DNA of 64,000 nt from Jejuia rubra (GTDB lineage Bacteria > Bacteroidota > Bacteroidia > Flavobacteriales > Flavobacteriaceae): positions 124,001 to 188,000 of the forward strand of contig NZ_JBHULY010000026.1 in the NCBI RefSeq assembly GCF_042684665.1, written 5' to 3'. A model generated the notes under the pieces. The model was not told where the DNA came from. It made no database searches and was given only the letters and a program-made list of their open reading frames with translations. The translations under genes and the position numbers were made by a program. Below, piece after piece: positions 8,735 through 16,880 of the stretch; the stretch's first letter is position 1, and each line of letters begins with the position of its first letter.

Positions 8735-9070
8735 ATGCAAAAGACATATTACGATCCCGCAGACCTCCGAAAATTTGGGAACATCACTGAATGGAGCGAG
8801 GAACTAGGCACTAAATTTTTTGAATATTACGGCAAAGTGTTCGAGGAAGGCGCACTTACCGCCAGAGAAAAATCATTGATTGCCTTAGCGGTTGCGCATA
8901 CCGAGCAATGCCCCTATTGTATCGATGCCTATACCAAGGACGGTTTGCAACGCGGTGTTACCAAAGCAGAAATGATGGAAGCCATACATGTTGGTGCCGC
9001 CATAAAAAGTGGTGCAACGTTGGTGCATGGGGTACAGATGATGAATAAGGTGAATAAGTTGGATGGGTAG
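8735..9070 (+). CDS. Arsenosugar-associated peroxidase-like protein (carboxymuconolactone decarboxylase family)
   Basis: The 111-residue single-domain protein belongs to the AhpD/CMD fold. It contains the redox pair CPYC in EQCPYCIDAYTKDGLQRG (about residues 66-83), preceded by LTAREKSLIALAVAHT. Members of this subfamily sit next to the radical SAM enzyme ArsS in many genomes and are named after that association; the biochemical role is not settled. It opens the plus-strand arsenosugar cluster. It is separated from arsS by a 470-nt repeat-rich gap, so the two may not share one short transcript. A weak -7-like TATATTTA at 8711-8718 precedes it, but no -33 TTTG is seen. Confidence 0.88.
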   Translation: MQKTYYDPADLRKFGNITEWSEELGTKFFEYYGKVFEEGALTAREKSLIALAVAHTEQCPYCIDAYTKDGLQRGVTKAEMMEAIHVGAAIKSGATLVHGVQMMNKVNKLDG

Positions 9071-9161
9071 AAGCCCCTCCTAGCCTCCCCAAGGGGGAGG
9101 AACTTTACTCAAACACAAAAATAGTAGTTTTCAAAATGAATGGGGTTATTGAGTAAGTTTT

Positions 9162-9244
9162 GGGCGTTACCACAAGGGCCGGGCTTTCGGCAGTCGCTCC
9201 CTCCTGCGTCGGGGAGCTTCAACAAATGCCTCAATCCCTAACGC
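9162..9244 (+). repeat. Dispersed repeat, GGGCGTTA...TAACGC family, copy 2
   Basis: It begins GGGCGTTACC, contains GGGCCGGGCTTTCGGCAGTC and TCCCTCCTGCGTCGGGGA, and ends TCAATCCCTAACGC. It shares these blocks with the copies at 6951-7063 (opposite orientation) and 36757-36852. Spacing between blocks varies, so the ends and inner blocks are conserved rather than the whole. Confidence 0.8.
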
Positions 9245-9300
9245 AACCCACCCCTAGCCCCTCCAAGGAGGGGAACTCCACTCTTTCCCTACAGGTTTGG

Positions 9301-9328
9301 AGTTTAGAGTTTAGAGTTTAGAGTTTAG
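9301..9328 (+). repeat. Heptamer tandem repeat (AGTTTAG) x4
   Basis: Four perfect head-to-tail copies of AGTTTAG lie in non-coding DNA upstream of arsS, preceded by a degenerate copy. Such short arrays are prone to copy-number change by slippage. Confidence 0.85.
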
Positions 9329-9555
9329 AAGGTTGAAAAGTACTTTGATATAAAAAATAAGTTGGCAAAAAAGTTAACACCCGAGTTCCGATGCAGTCGG
9401 AATCATCAATCTGCAGAAATATTGAGCGAAGGAATGCAGATGCGAAACGAAGTTTCAAGCACGGAATTCCGAGAGCGAATGGCAGGCAGGAATTTCCTCA
9501 GATTGATATGATTTTTTGGTTTGTTTTGTATCAAGACAAAATGAACAGAGATAAT

Positions 9556-10620
9556 ATGACAAAACTAAAAACACTATCGCTACATAAACGCGAAAGCGCT
9601 TTGGCCAATAGCAAACGGCAAATGGAAATTCTATCAAACGGTATTTTCCAAAATGGGGAATTACCAAAGTTTGCCTCAAAAATCGCTGAAACCAATCAAT
9701 TTCCGCTCAAGGCGCAAAAACTGGAAATCCTGCAAATCAACCTAGGCTATATGTGCAACCAAGTGTGCACCCATTGCCATGTAGATGCCGGCCCCGACAG
9801 AAAAGAAATCATGACCAAAGACACCATGCAACAATGTTTGGAAGTGGTTAAAAACACTGGCGCGCACACCTTGGATTTAACAGGCGGCGCACCCGAGATG
9901 AACCCCAATTTCCGATGGTTTGTGGAGGAAGCATCAAAAGCGGGTATCAAAGATTTTATTGTACGTTCTAACTTGACGATTATTCGAGCCAATAAAAAAT
10001 ATCACGACTTACCTAAATTCTTTAAAAAACATAATGTGCATGTCGTTAGTTCTATGCCCCATTGGACACGGGGAAAAACGGATAAACAACGTGGTGACGG
10101 GGTGTTTGATGCTTCCATTGAAGCACTAAAAATGTTGAATACTGTTGGCTATGGTATGCCGGACAGCAGTTTACGTTTGGATTTGGTGTACAATCCCTCC
10201 GGTGCGTTTTTACCTGGGGATCAAACCTCCATGGAAAAGGACTTTAAAAAAGCGCTTTTAGAGGATTTCGATATCCATTTTCATAACCTTTTCGCCATAA
10301 CAAATTTACCAATTTCAAGGTTTTTGGATTACCTTATCGCTTCTGAAAACTACGAGGATTATATGTACCAATTGGTTGAGGCCTATAACCCCATGGCCGT
10401 GGCAAATGTAATGTGCACCAACACACTTTCTGTAAGTTGGGATGGCTATTTGTACGACTGTGATTTTAACCAAATGCTGGAATTGCCTGTAAATAGCAAG
10501 GTGAAACACATTTCAGACTATAGTGAAGACCTTTTAGAAGGTAGAAATATTGTAATTTCGCAACATTGTTATGGATGCACTGCTGGTGCCGGAAGTAGTT
10601 GCCAGGGTACAGTTGCATAA
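9556..10620 (+). CDS. arsS: Arsenosugar biosynthesis radical SAM protein
   Basis: ArsS uses S-adenosylmethionine and an Fe-S cluster to attach a 5'-deoxyadenosyl group to methylated arsenic, the committed step to arsenosugars. The 354-residue product has the radical SAM motif C-x3-C-x2-C in GYMCNQVCTHCHVDAGPD (cysteines 67, 71 and 74). It also has LDLTGGAPEMNPNF, and a Cys-rich C-terminal domain (CDFNQMLELP, CYGCTAGAGSSC) typical of the family. The frame is open from 9391, but the first 50 residues there are translated repeat. ATG 9556 (or 9541) gives the normal family start MTKLKTLSLHKRESALANSK. It is followed after 9 nt by the rhodanese gene, so it heads a tight operon. Confidence 0.93.
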   Translation: MTKLKTLSLHKRESALANSKRQMEILSNGIFQNGELPKFASKIAETNQFPLKAQKLEILQINLGYMCNQVCTHCHVDAGPDRKEIMTKDTMQQCLEVVKNTGAHTLDLTGGAPEMNPNFRWFVEEASKAGIKDFIVRSNLTIIRANKKYHDLPKFFKKHNVHVVSSMPHWTRGKTDKQRGDGVFDASIEALKMLNTVGYGMPDSSLRLDLVYNPSGAFLPGDQTSMEKDFKKALLEDFDIHFHNLFAITNLPISRFLDYLIASENYEDYMYQLVEAYNPMAVANVMCTNTLSVSWDGYLYDCDFNQMLELPVNSKVKHISDYSEDLLEGRNIVISQHCYGCTAGAGSSCQGTVA

Positions 10621-10629
10621 ATTCTTCAG

Positions 10630-11124
10630 ATGAAAAACATAATACTACTTTTTTGTATTTGTAGTGCTTTTGCAGGGTTTTCCCAAAAGAAATTGGATAA
10701 GCTTTTGAAGCAACAAAACACAGAATCCATCCCCTATATTTCAGTGGACTCTTTGTATCAAACACAAAACGAGGTCATTCTATTGGATTCGAGGGAAGAA
10801 AAAGAATTCAAAACCAGTCATTTAAAAGATGCCATATGTGTAGGCTACGACCATTTCAATCTGGAAAACACAATAAACCAACTGCCCGATAAAAACGTTA
10901 AAATAGTGGTGTACTGTTCTTTAGGCATCCGCTCCGAAGATATTGCCGAAAAACTAAAAAAGGCAGGATACACTAATGTTTTAAATTTATATGGCGGTAT
11001 TTTTGAATGGAAAAACAATGACCTGGAAGTCCTAAATTCAAAAGAAATCCCCACGGATTCGATTCATACATTTTCGGCATCATGGAGCAAATGGCTCAAA
11101 AAAGGCATAAAGGTATATGACTAA
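10630..11124 (+). CDS. Exported rhodanese-like sulfurtransferase
   Basis: The 164-residue protein starts with a signal peptide (MKNIILLFCICSAFAGFSQ), so it should act in the periplasm. A single rhodanese domain spans about residues 40-140, with LLDSREEKEFKTSHLKDA, the active-site loop CSLGIRS (persulfide-forming Cys) and YGGIFEWKN. It lies 9 nt after arsS and overlaps the next gene by 8 nt. Its role in arsenosugar formation is not established; sulfur chemistry on arsenic (thio-arsenosugars or detoxification) is a speculative possibility. It could also be a passenger gene. Confidence 0.85.
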   Translation: MKNIILLFCICSAFAGFSQKKLDKLLKQQNTESIPYISVDSLYQTQNEVILLDSREEKEFKTSHLKDAICVGYDHFNLENTINQLPDKNVKIVVYCSLGIRSEDIAEKLKKAGYTNVLNLYGGIFEWKNNDLEVLNSKEIPTDSIHTFSASWSKWLKKGIKVYD

Positions 11125-11746
11125 AAATCTCGTTATCGTTTTTGTAAAAAACATTAAGCTTGGCAAAGTAAAAACCCGATTGGCCAAAACCATTGGCAAT
11201 CAAGGTGCTTTTGAAGTTTATAAAGAATTAGTGGATATTACCGAAAAGGCGACATCCGAGGTTGAAGCAGATAAGCGCATTTATTTTTCGGATGCCGTTT
11301 TGGACACCAAATGGGTCGGTTTCGAAAAGTTTGTACAACAGGGTGAAGACCTCGGAGTTAGAATGAAAAATGCGTTTACCAAAGGTTTCGAACATGGCTA
11401 CCAAAGAATTGTTTTGATAGGTTCTGATTTACCCGATATCGATGCCTCTCATATCTACAATGGGTTAAAAGCTTTAGAGCATTCTGAAACTGTATTTGGT
11501 CCAGCAATAGACGGAGGTTATTATTTGATTGGGCTCTCTAAAATCCATGATTGCGTATTCGAAAACAAACCTTGGAGCCAGTCTATTTTACTTCAAGAAA
11601 CTTTAAACGAATTAAAGTCAAAAAGCATTACATTTAGTATTTTAGGTACCTTGAATGACATTGACACATTTGAAGACCTCATCACTTCTGATTTTTACAA
11701 ATCGAACGTGGAACTTCAAGAAAAAATCAAACAATTGAATGATTAA
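11117..11746 (+). CDS. Arsenosugar biosynthesis glycosyltransferase, TIGR04282 type
   Basis: The 209-residue GT-A-like protein belongs to the DUF2064 family, which is named for arsenosugar clusters. Visible motifs are FVKNIKLGKVKTRLAKTIG at the N-terminus (nucleotide binding), GEDLGVRM, GSDLPDI (metal-binding acidic residues), FGPAIDGGYYLIGL and NDIDTFEDL near the C-terminus. It resembles small nucleotidyl- and glycosyltransferases. It overlaps the rhodanese gene by 8 nt and the phosphorylase gene by 8 nt, which indicates coupled translation. The acceptor and donor are unknown. Confidence 0.9.
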   Translation: MTKNLVIVFVKNIKLGKVKTRLAKTIGNQGAFEVYKELVDITEKATSEVEADKRIYFSDAVLDTKWVGFEKFVQQGEDLGVRMKNAFTKGFEHGYQRIVLIGSDLPDIDASHIYNGLKALEHSETVFGPAIDGGYYLIGLSKIHDCVFENKPWSQSILLQETLNELKSKSITFSILGTLNDIDTFEDLITSDFYKSNVELQEKIKQLND

Positions 11747-12551
11747 GTTTATACACGAAACGGTAGATTACCTAAAGGAAAAAGGCTTTGACAACCCAGA
11801 AATAGGCATCATTTTAGGCACGGGGCTTGGGCAGTTAATTAATGACATTGAAATCTTAAAAGAAGCCAGTTATAACCATATCCCCAACTTCCCAACGGCT
11901 ACTGTAGAATTTCATAAGGGGAAATTAATTTTTGGTAAGCTTGCCGGAAAAAAAGTTGTCGTCATGCAGGGGCGTTTTCATTTATACGAAGGCTACAGCT
12001 TGCAAGATGTTACCTATCCAGTTCGGATTATGGAACAATTGGGCATTAAAACTCTTTTAGTTTCGAATGCCGCAGGTGCTATCAATTTGAATTTTAAAAA
12101 AGGGGAATTAATGTTGATAGAAGATCATATCAATCTTCAAGGAAGCTCACCTTTGGCTTTTAAAGGAGTATCCCAATTCGGGGAACGCTTTGTGGATATG
12201 AGCGCGCCTTATGATGTCGGCATCAATGCCAAGTTTAAAAGCATTGCAAAATCCAAGGGCATCAAATTGCACGAAGGCGTCTACGTTAGCGTTGTTGGCC
12301 CCCAACTGGAAACCCGTGCCGAATATAGAATGTTGAAAATTATGGGTGCCGATGCCGTTGGAATGAGCACGGTACCTGAAATCATAGTCGCTAATCATTT
12401 AAAATTGAAAGTGGCCGCCGTGTCAGTTTTAACGGATGAATGCGACCCAGATAATTTGGAACCCGTAAATATTGAGGAAATCATAGCGATGGCTGCCAAA
12501 GCGGAGCCCGATATGGTGAACCTCTTCAAAGAATTAATAGAATTTTTATAG
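11739..12551 (+). CDS. Purine-nucleoside phosphorylase
   Basis: PNP splits purine nucleosides with phosphate into base and sugar 1-phosphate. The 270-residue trimeric-type enzyme shows GIILGTGLGQL (phosphate loop), VVMQGRFHLYEGY, LLVSNAAGAINLNFKKGELMLIEDHINL, GVYVSVVGPQLETRAEYR and DAVGMSTVPEIIVA, all family signatures. It is embedded in the arsenosugar operon with 8-nt overlap to the upstream gene. This suggests it may remove adenine from the arsenic-bearing 5'-deoxyadenosyl product of ArsS, giving a ribose 1-phosphate for glycosylation. That role is inferred; ordinary purine salvage is the alternative. Confidence 0.93.
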   Translation: MIKFIHETVDYLKEKGFDNPEIGIILGTGLGQLINDIEILKEASYNHIPNFPTATVEFHKGKLIFGKLAGKKVVVMQGRFHLYEGYSLQDVTYPVRIMEQLGIKTLLVSNAAGAINLNFKKGELMLIEDHINLQGSSPLAFKGVSQFGERFVDMSAPYDVGINAKFKSIAKSKGIKLHEGVYVSVVGPQLETRAEYRMLKIMGADAVGMSTVPEIIVANHLKLKVAAVSVLTDECDPDNLEPVNIEEIIAMAAKAEPDMVNLFKELIEFL

Positions 12552-12568
12552 TAAACAGTTGGCAGTAG

Positions 12569-12606
12569 CAGTATGCAGTCCACTGCATTCTGAACACTGC
12601 ATACTG
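12569..12606. repeat. Inverted repeat upstream of arsM
   Basis: CAGTATGCAG (12569-12578) and CTGCATACTG (12597-12606) are perfect 10-bp inverted arms. The right arm runs into the ATACTGA heptamer array, so the two structures share bases. Confidence 0.7.
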
Positions 12607-12635
12607 AATACTGAATACTGAATACTGAATACTGA
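12601..12635 (+). repeat. Heptamer tandem repeat (ATACTGA) x5 abutting the arsM start
   Basis: Five perfect copies of ATACTGA end three bases before the ATG of arsM, so the array occupies the whole ribosome-binding region. Copy-number change would alter the leader by multiples of seven bases without affecting the reading frame of arsM. Confidence 0.9.
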
Positions 12636-12638
12636 AAA

Positions 12639-13610
12639 ATGAGCAGATACCTAGACACGACCCACGACGTATACAAAGAAGCCGCTTTAACCCCTGATGT
12701 AGGCTTATGTTGCACCACTAATCCTATTTGGGAGTTGCCCGGGCTGAAAATTCCGAAAATTATGCAAGAGATGAATTATGGCTGTGGCTCAACCGTGCAT
12801 GCCAGAGATTTGACCAATAACCCTAAAATGCTTTATGTTGGCGTTGGTGGCGGTATGGAATTACTGCAGTTTTCCTATTTCAATCGCCAAAAGGGAGGTG
12901 TAATTGGTGTGGATGTTGTAAATGAGATGCTGGAGGCCTCGAAAAAGAATTTCATAGAAGCCGAAAAGCAAAACGATTGGTTTAAAAGTGAATTTGTAGA
13001 GCTTAAAAAAGGGGATGCCCTAAACTTACCAGTTGAAGACAACAGCATTGATGTGGCCGCCCAGAACTGTCTGTTCAATATTTTTAAAGCCGAAGACTTA
13101 AAAAAGGCCATCGCCGAAATGTATCGTGTCCTAAAACCACATGGTCGATTAGTAATGAGCGATCCCACCTGCGAGCATCCAATGAATGACAACCTTCGCA
13201 ACGACGACAGATTACGAGCCCTTTGCCTAAGCGGTAGCTTGCCTATTGCCGAGTACATAAAAATGCTAACAGATGCCGGTTTTGGCACGATTGAAATTAG
13301 GGCAAGAAAACCGTATAGAATATTAAGCCCAAACCATTACGATACCGACGAATTGATTTATATTGAATCTATTGAAGTAGCCGCTATTAAAGACCCTATG
13401 CCCGATGACGGCCCCTGCATTTTTACCGGGAAAGCTGCCATTTATTATGGCGATGAGGAATTTGTGGACGATAAAAAGGGCCATATTTTATTGAAAAACC
13501 AACCTTTAGCAATTTGTGACAAAACGGCCAAAGCTTTAACCGATTTAAGTAGGAATGACATTTTTATCAGTGAATCTACCTATCACTATGATGGTGGGGG
13601 CTGTTGTTAA
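12639..13610 (+). CDS. arsM: Arsenosugar-type arsenite S-adenosylmethionine methyltransferase
   Basis: ArsM methylates trivalent arsenic with SAM; in this pathway it supplies dimethylarsenic to ArsS. The 323-residue product has the conserved N-terminus with Cys pair (VGLCCTTNPIWELP, residues 22-35) and NYGCGSTVHARDL. The SAM-binding loop is LYVGVGGGMELLQFS, followed by VIGVDVVNEML, and a third Cys region is QNCLFNIF. A C-terminal extension ends GGGCC, a likely arsenic-binding cysteine tail. The start codon lies directly behind the five-copy ATACTGA array. It sits inside the arsenosugar cluster, which supports this subfamily rather than a detoxification ArsM. Confidence 0.93.
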   Translation: MSRYLDTTHDVYKEAALTPDVGLCCTTNPIWELPGLKIPKIMQEMNYGCGSTVHARDLTNNPKMLYVGVGGGMELLQFSYFNRQKGGVIGVDVVNEMLEASKKNFIEAEKQNDWFKSEFVELKKGDALNLPVEDNSIDVAAQNCLFNIFKAEDLKKAIAEMYRVLKPHGRLVMSDPTCEHPMNDNLRNDDRLRALCLSGSLPIAEYIKMLTDAGFGTIEIRARKPYRILSPNHYDTDELIYIESIEVAAIKDPMPDDGPCIFTGKAAIYYGDEEFVDDKKGHILLKNQPLAICDKTAKALTDLSRNDIFISESTYHYDGGGCC

Positions 13611-13638
13611 TTTTTTAATTCAATTAATATTCTTGTGA

Positions 13639-14538
13639 TTGGACAAATATATTGAGCTCATAAAAAATTCCTATTCTGGGTATTGGAACTATCTAAAAAA
13701 TGAGATACTATTTCAAAACCACTGGGACAATTATTTTTATGGTTTAATCGGTATTTCCCTGTTGATTTGGTTTTTGGAACTATGGTTTCCTTGGCGGAAG
13801 GACCAACCCATTTTCCGGAAGGATTTTTGGCTGGACACCTTTTATATGTTCTTCAATTTCTTTTTGCTAAATCTTATCATTTTAATTGCCCTTTCCAATA
13901 TTGCTTCCGAACTGTTAAACGATGCCTTGTCAGGTATTGGACTAACGCTTTCCGACTTTCAATTGTTTGATTCCGATGATCTTCCAAAATGGTTGGGTCT
14001 GTTAATTTTCTTTTTGGTCAGTGATTTTGTGCAGTGGAATACACATCGACTACTACATCGAATTCCTTTTCTTTGGAACTTTCATAAAGTACACCATTCC
14101 GTAAAGGAAATGGGGTTCGCGGCACATCTGCGATACCATTGGATGGAGCCCGTGGTTTATAAATCCCTATTATATATTCCTTTGGCACTCATCGCCAACT
14201 ACAGCGCCCAAGATGTGTCCTTAGTTTATTTTTTTGCTATTGCTGTTGGTCATTTAAACCATGCCAACCTGGGGTGGGACTACGGTGTGCTCAAGTACAT
14301 TTTTAATAATCCGAAAATGCATATTTGGCACCATGCCAAAGATTTACCAAAACATGTTAGGTTTGGCGTCAACTACGGACTAACCCTGAGTATTTGGGAT
14401 TATATTTTTAAAACCGATTACGTCCCATACAACGGCAGGGATATTGAACTGGGCTTTAGAGGTGACGAATCCTTTCCCAAGGATTTTATAAAACAAGAAC
14501 TGTACCCACTAATGTCTCAAAATGAAGAGGCAAATTAA
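13639..14538 (+). CDS. Sterol desaturase / fatty acid hydroxylase family membrane protein
   Basis: The 299-residue membrane protein has about four hydrophobic helices and the His clusters of the di-iron hydroxylase superfamily: HRLLH, HKVHHS, HLNHAN and HIWHHAKD. It starts with TTG at 13639, since the only nearby ATG (13700) is out of frame. These enzymes oxidise lipid chains. Located between arsM and the DUF547 and glycosyltransferase genes of the arsenosugar cluster, it might modify an arsenolipid or arsenosugar aglycone. That is inference; an unrelated lipid hydroxylase is the alternative. Confidence 0.88.
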   Translation: MDKYIELIKNSYSGYWNYLKNEILFQNHWDNYFYGLIGISLLIWFLELWFPWRKDQPIFRKDFWLDTFYMFFNFFLLNLIILIALSNIASELLNDALSGIGLTLSDFQLFDSDDLPKWLGLLIFFLVSDFVQWNTHRLLHRIPFLWNFHKVHHSVKEMGFAAHLRYHWMEPVVYKSLLYIPLALIANYSAQDVSLVYFFAIAVGHLNHANLGWDYGVLKYIFNNPKMHIWHHAKDLPKHVRFGVNYGLTLSIWDYIFKTDYVPYNGRDIELGFRGDESFPKDFIKQELYPLMSQNEEAN

Positions 14539-14558
14539 TCTGGAAATCTGAGCTTCAA

Positions 14559-15437
14559 ATGAAATACCTACTAATTTTTATTTTTCTTGGCCTTATGATG
14601 TCTTGTTCCGGGAGTAAAAAAACGGTCGCTAAGGCACCTTCAACTTCCGCTCCAAAACCCTCTATAAGCTCAGACACTTTACAGTCACCCTCTACGGATA
14701 CCGCTGAAATTATAGATTCGTTGGAGGTTAATGCGTCCGAAAATCAAACCGAAATTATTAAGGAATCTGGTCAAAAAGACGGCACGGTTTCTACAAATTT
14801 TAGTCATTCTACTTTTAATGATTTACTTCAAAAACATGTTTCGGCACATGAAAATGTGAATTATAAGGGCTTCAAATCCGATTGGAAAAGCCTGAACAAT
14901 TATATCAAAGAACTCGACAAAAACTTGCCAAACAACAACACTCCCAAACAAGAAAAACTCGTCTATTGGATCAATGCCTACAACGCCATGACCATTGATT
15001 TAATCCTTCGGCACTACCCCATAAAAAGCATAAAAGATATTAAAAACCCTTGGAAACAGCGCTATTGGAAGCTGGGTGAAAAATGGTATAATCTGGATGA
15101 AATTGAACATCAAATCTTAAGAAAGATGAACGAACCGCGTATTCATTTTGCTATTGTTTGTGCGTCTTATTCGTGTCCGAAACTTCAAAATGAAGCGTTT
15201 ACCGCATCTAATTTAGAAGCACAATTAGCGAAAGTGACATCTGAGTTTTTAAATGATCCCGAAAGAAATTTTATTTCGGAAGATCAATTAGAGCTTTCCA
15301 AAATCTTTCAATGGTTTGCTAAGGATTTTAAGCAGAATGGTTCTTTGATTGACTTTCTGAATCAATATTCTGAAGTGACCATATCAGAAGGAGCGAAAAT
15401 TCGTTATAAAGATTATAATTGGGATTTGAATGATTAA
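14559..15437 (+). CDS. DUF547-domain lipoprotein
   Basis: The 292-residue protein has a lipoprotein signal (LGLMMSCSGS, lipidated Cys 16) and a low-complexity Ser/Thr/Pro linker to about residue 80. The DUF547 domain then covers about residues 90-270, with KLVYWINAYNAMTIDLIL, LDEIEHQILRKMNEPRIHFAIVCASYSCP and the late segment KIFQWFAKDFKQ. DUF547 has a transglutaminase/papain-like appearance with a conserved Cys, but its function is undescribed. It lies 20 nt after the hydroxylase gene and overlaps the following glycosyltransferase by 8 nt. A second DUF547 protein is at 24550-25263. Confidence 0.88.
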   Translation: MKYLLIFIFLGLMMSCSGSKKTVAKAPSTSAPKPSISSDTLQSPSTDTAEIIDSLEVNASENQTEIIKESGQKDGTVSTNFSHSTFNDLLQKHVSAHENVNYKGFKSDWKSLNNYIKELDKNLPNNNTPKQEKLVYWINAYNAMTIDLILRHYPIKSIKDIKNPWKQRYWKLGEKWYNLDEIEHQILRKMNEPRIHFAIVCASYSCPKLQNEAFTASNLEAQLAKVTSEFLNDPERNFISEDQLELSKIFQWFAKDFKQNGSLIDFLNQYSEVTISEGAKIRYKDYNWDLND

Positions 15438-16152
15438 AATATCCATCATCATACCTGTTTTAAATGAAGCCAACAACATCAAAAATGTATTGTATCATCT
15501 CATTGAGAATGCTATTAATGTGGCTAATTTAGAAATTATTGTGGTTGACGGCGGTAGCACGGATGGCACTAAAAACGAGGTTCTCGATACATCGCGCCAA
15601 CAGCACTACACTCGAACTGACATCCGATTAATCCATTCCGAAAAAGGACGCCCCAAACAAATGAATACCGGAGCAAAACATGCTACGGGCAATGTACTTT
15701 ACTTTTTGCATGCCGATTCCTATCCCCCAAAATATTTTGACCAATTTATTGTTGAAGCAGTTGAAAAAGACAAGCCAGCAGGCTGTTTTAGAATGCGTTT
15801 CGATAGCGACCATTGGTGGTTAAAACTGGCAGGATGGTTGACCGCCCTGCCCTTTCGTGCATGCCGAGGCGGTGATCAAAGTCAATTCATTACCCGTAAA
15901 CTATTTTATGATATTGGTGGCTACGATGAAAACTTCACCATTTACGAAGACAACGATTTAATTAAAAAACTGTATCAAAAAAAGCAGTTTGTTGTCATAC
16001 CTAAATGGTTAACAACTTCGGCAAGATGCTATCGAAAACATGGCATTTGGAAAACCCAATATCATTTTTGGCGTATCCATTTGAAAAATAGGATGGGTGC
16101 CTCGGCACAGGAACTGATTTGTTACTACAAAGAAAATTTGGTCAACGCCTAA
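15430..16152 (+). CDS. Arsenosugar biosynthesis glycosyltransferase, TIGR04283 type (GT2)
   Basis: The 240-residue GT-A enzyme starts ISIIIPVLNEANNI and has IIVVDGGSTDGT (nucleotide-binding Asp), GRPKQMNTGAKHATGNVLYFLHADS (DxD-like HAD), FRACRGGDQSQFITRK and YDENFTIYEDNDLIKKL. This pattern defines the family named for arsenosugar clusters. It likely adds the sugar aglycone or a further glycosyl group; the exact step is not proven. It is the last gene of the cluster, overlapping DUF547 by 8 nt, and its stop overlaps the convergent phosphatase gene by 4 nt. Confidence 0.92.
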   Translation: MIKISIIIPVLNEANNIKNVLYHLIENAINVANLEIIVVDGGSTDGTKNEVLDTSRQQHYTRTDIRLIHSEKGRPKQMNTGAKHATGNVLYFLHADSYPPKYFDQFIVEAVEKDKPAGCFRMRFDSDHWWLKLAGWLTALPFRACRGGDQSQFITRKLFYDIGGYDENFTIYEDNDLIKKLYQKKQFVVIPKWLTTSARCYRKHGIWKTQYHFWRIHLKNRMGASAQELICYYKENLVNA

Positions 16153-16880
16153 GAACGGTTTCTTCCCATTTCATCGGGATACAAATCTTTCACCACATCG
16201 CTTTGAAAAACCTCTTTCGTGTCAATATTTATGGCTGAAAGCGGGCCAAAAAAGGCAGCCCCCGTATCGATATTCCAGACGTTTATGGCGTTCATTGGCT
16301 CGTAGCGTTTGTAGTTGATAGTCGGTGTGTGCCCAATGTAGATTTCCTTGTAATGCGTTAGGCGCTTTGGATATAGTTCGGAATTCTTTTCAATGCGTTT
16401 ATCCATTGTGAGTGCCATTTCCCAAAGGGTACGGTCAAAATACAAAGTGGTTTTGAACACTTCTTTTTCCACACCGTGCATTGAAGTAAAACCTGCATGA
16501 AGAAACAATCGGTTTTCTTCATCCAAATGGAACATTTTTAGATTTTCAAAAAATGCTAAATGCTTTGCTTTTTGGGCATCATTAAAACCTTCATAGCTTT
16601 CCATGGTTTCCTTTCCGCCATGCATATACCATACTTTATTGACATCGCCATCGCGCAACCACTCCTCGCACCAAACGTCGTGGTTGCCTTTGATGAAGAT
16701 ACATTCGAACTTTTCGGATAGTTCAATTAAAAACTGAACCACCTGCGCAGATTCGCTCCAGCCATCCACGTAATCGCCCATAAAAATTAGGTGGTCTTCC
16801 TCCTTGATTTGCAGTTTATTTAAAAGTTGAACTAACGCTTTTAGGCCGCCGTGAATGTCTCCTATTGCAAATATCCTCAT
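16149..16880 (-). CDS. Calcineurin-like serine/threonine protein phosphatase
   Basis: The 243-residue cytoplasmic metallophosphoesterase carries the PPP-family signatures GDIHGG (residues 7-12), GDYVDGW, GNHDVW, and the later metal-binding histidines in LFLHAGFT and YIGHTPT. It resembles lambda-phosphatase/PrpA-type enzymes and diadenosine tetraphosphatases. The substrate cannot be told from sequence. It stands alone, convergent with the arsenosugar cluster and divergent from pyruvate carboxylase. A TAGCTTTG element lies shortly upstream of its start, but no -33 partner is evident. Confidence 0.9.
   Translation of the reverse strand: MRIFAIGDIHGGLKALVQLLNKLQIKEEDHLIFMGDYVDGWSESAQVVQFLIELSEKFECIFIKGNHDVWCEEWLRDGDVNKVWYMHGGKETMESYEGFNDAQKAKHLAFFENLKMFHLDEENRLFLHAGFTSMHGVEKEVFKTTLYFDRTLWEMALTMDKRIEKNSELYPKRLTHYKEIYIGHTPTINYKRYEPMNAINVWNIDTGAAFFGPLSAINIDTKEVFQSDVVKDLYPDEMGRNRS

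Larger units (their letters stand above)
9071..9555. other. Repeat-rich intergenic region before arsS
   Basis: No supported gene is seen in this stretch. It holds two short perfect hairpins, CCTCCCC/GGGGAGG at 9084-9100 and CCCCTCC/GGAGGGG at 9258-9273. It also holds the second GGGCGTTA-family repeat (9162-9244), four AGTTTAG heptamers (9301-9328) and a TTCCGA/TCGGAA inverted repeat near 9386-9402. The arsS frame stays open up to 9391, but that part is translated repeat sequence rather than conserved protein. Confidence 0.7.

Noticed and set aside
9391..9555. N-terminal extension of ArsS
   Set aside because: The frame is open, but the DNA holds inverted-repeat fragments and the family starts close to ATG 9556.
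12395..12718. 107-residue minus-strand frame across the ATACTGA array
   Set aside because: It includes translated heptamers (QYSVFSIQYSV) and overlaps the ends of two good genes.
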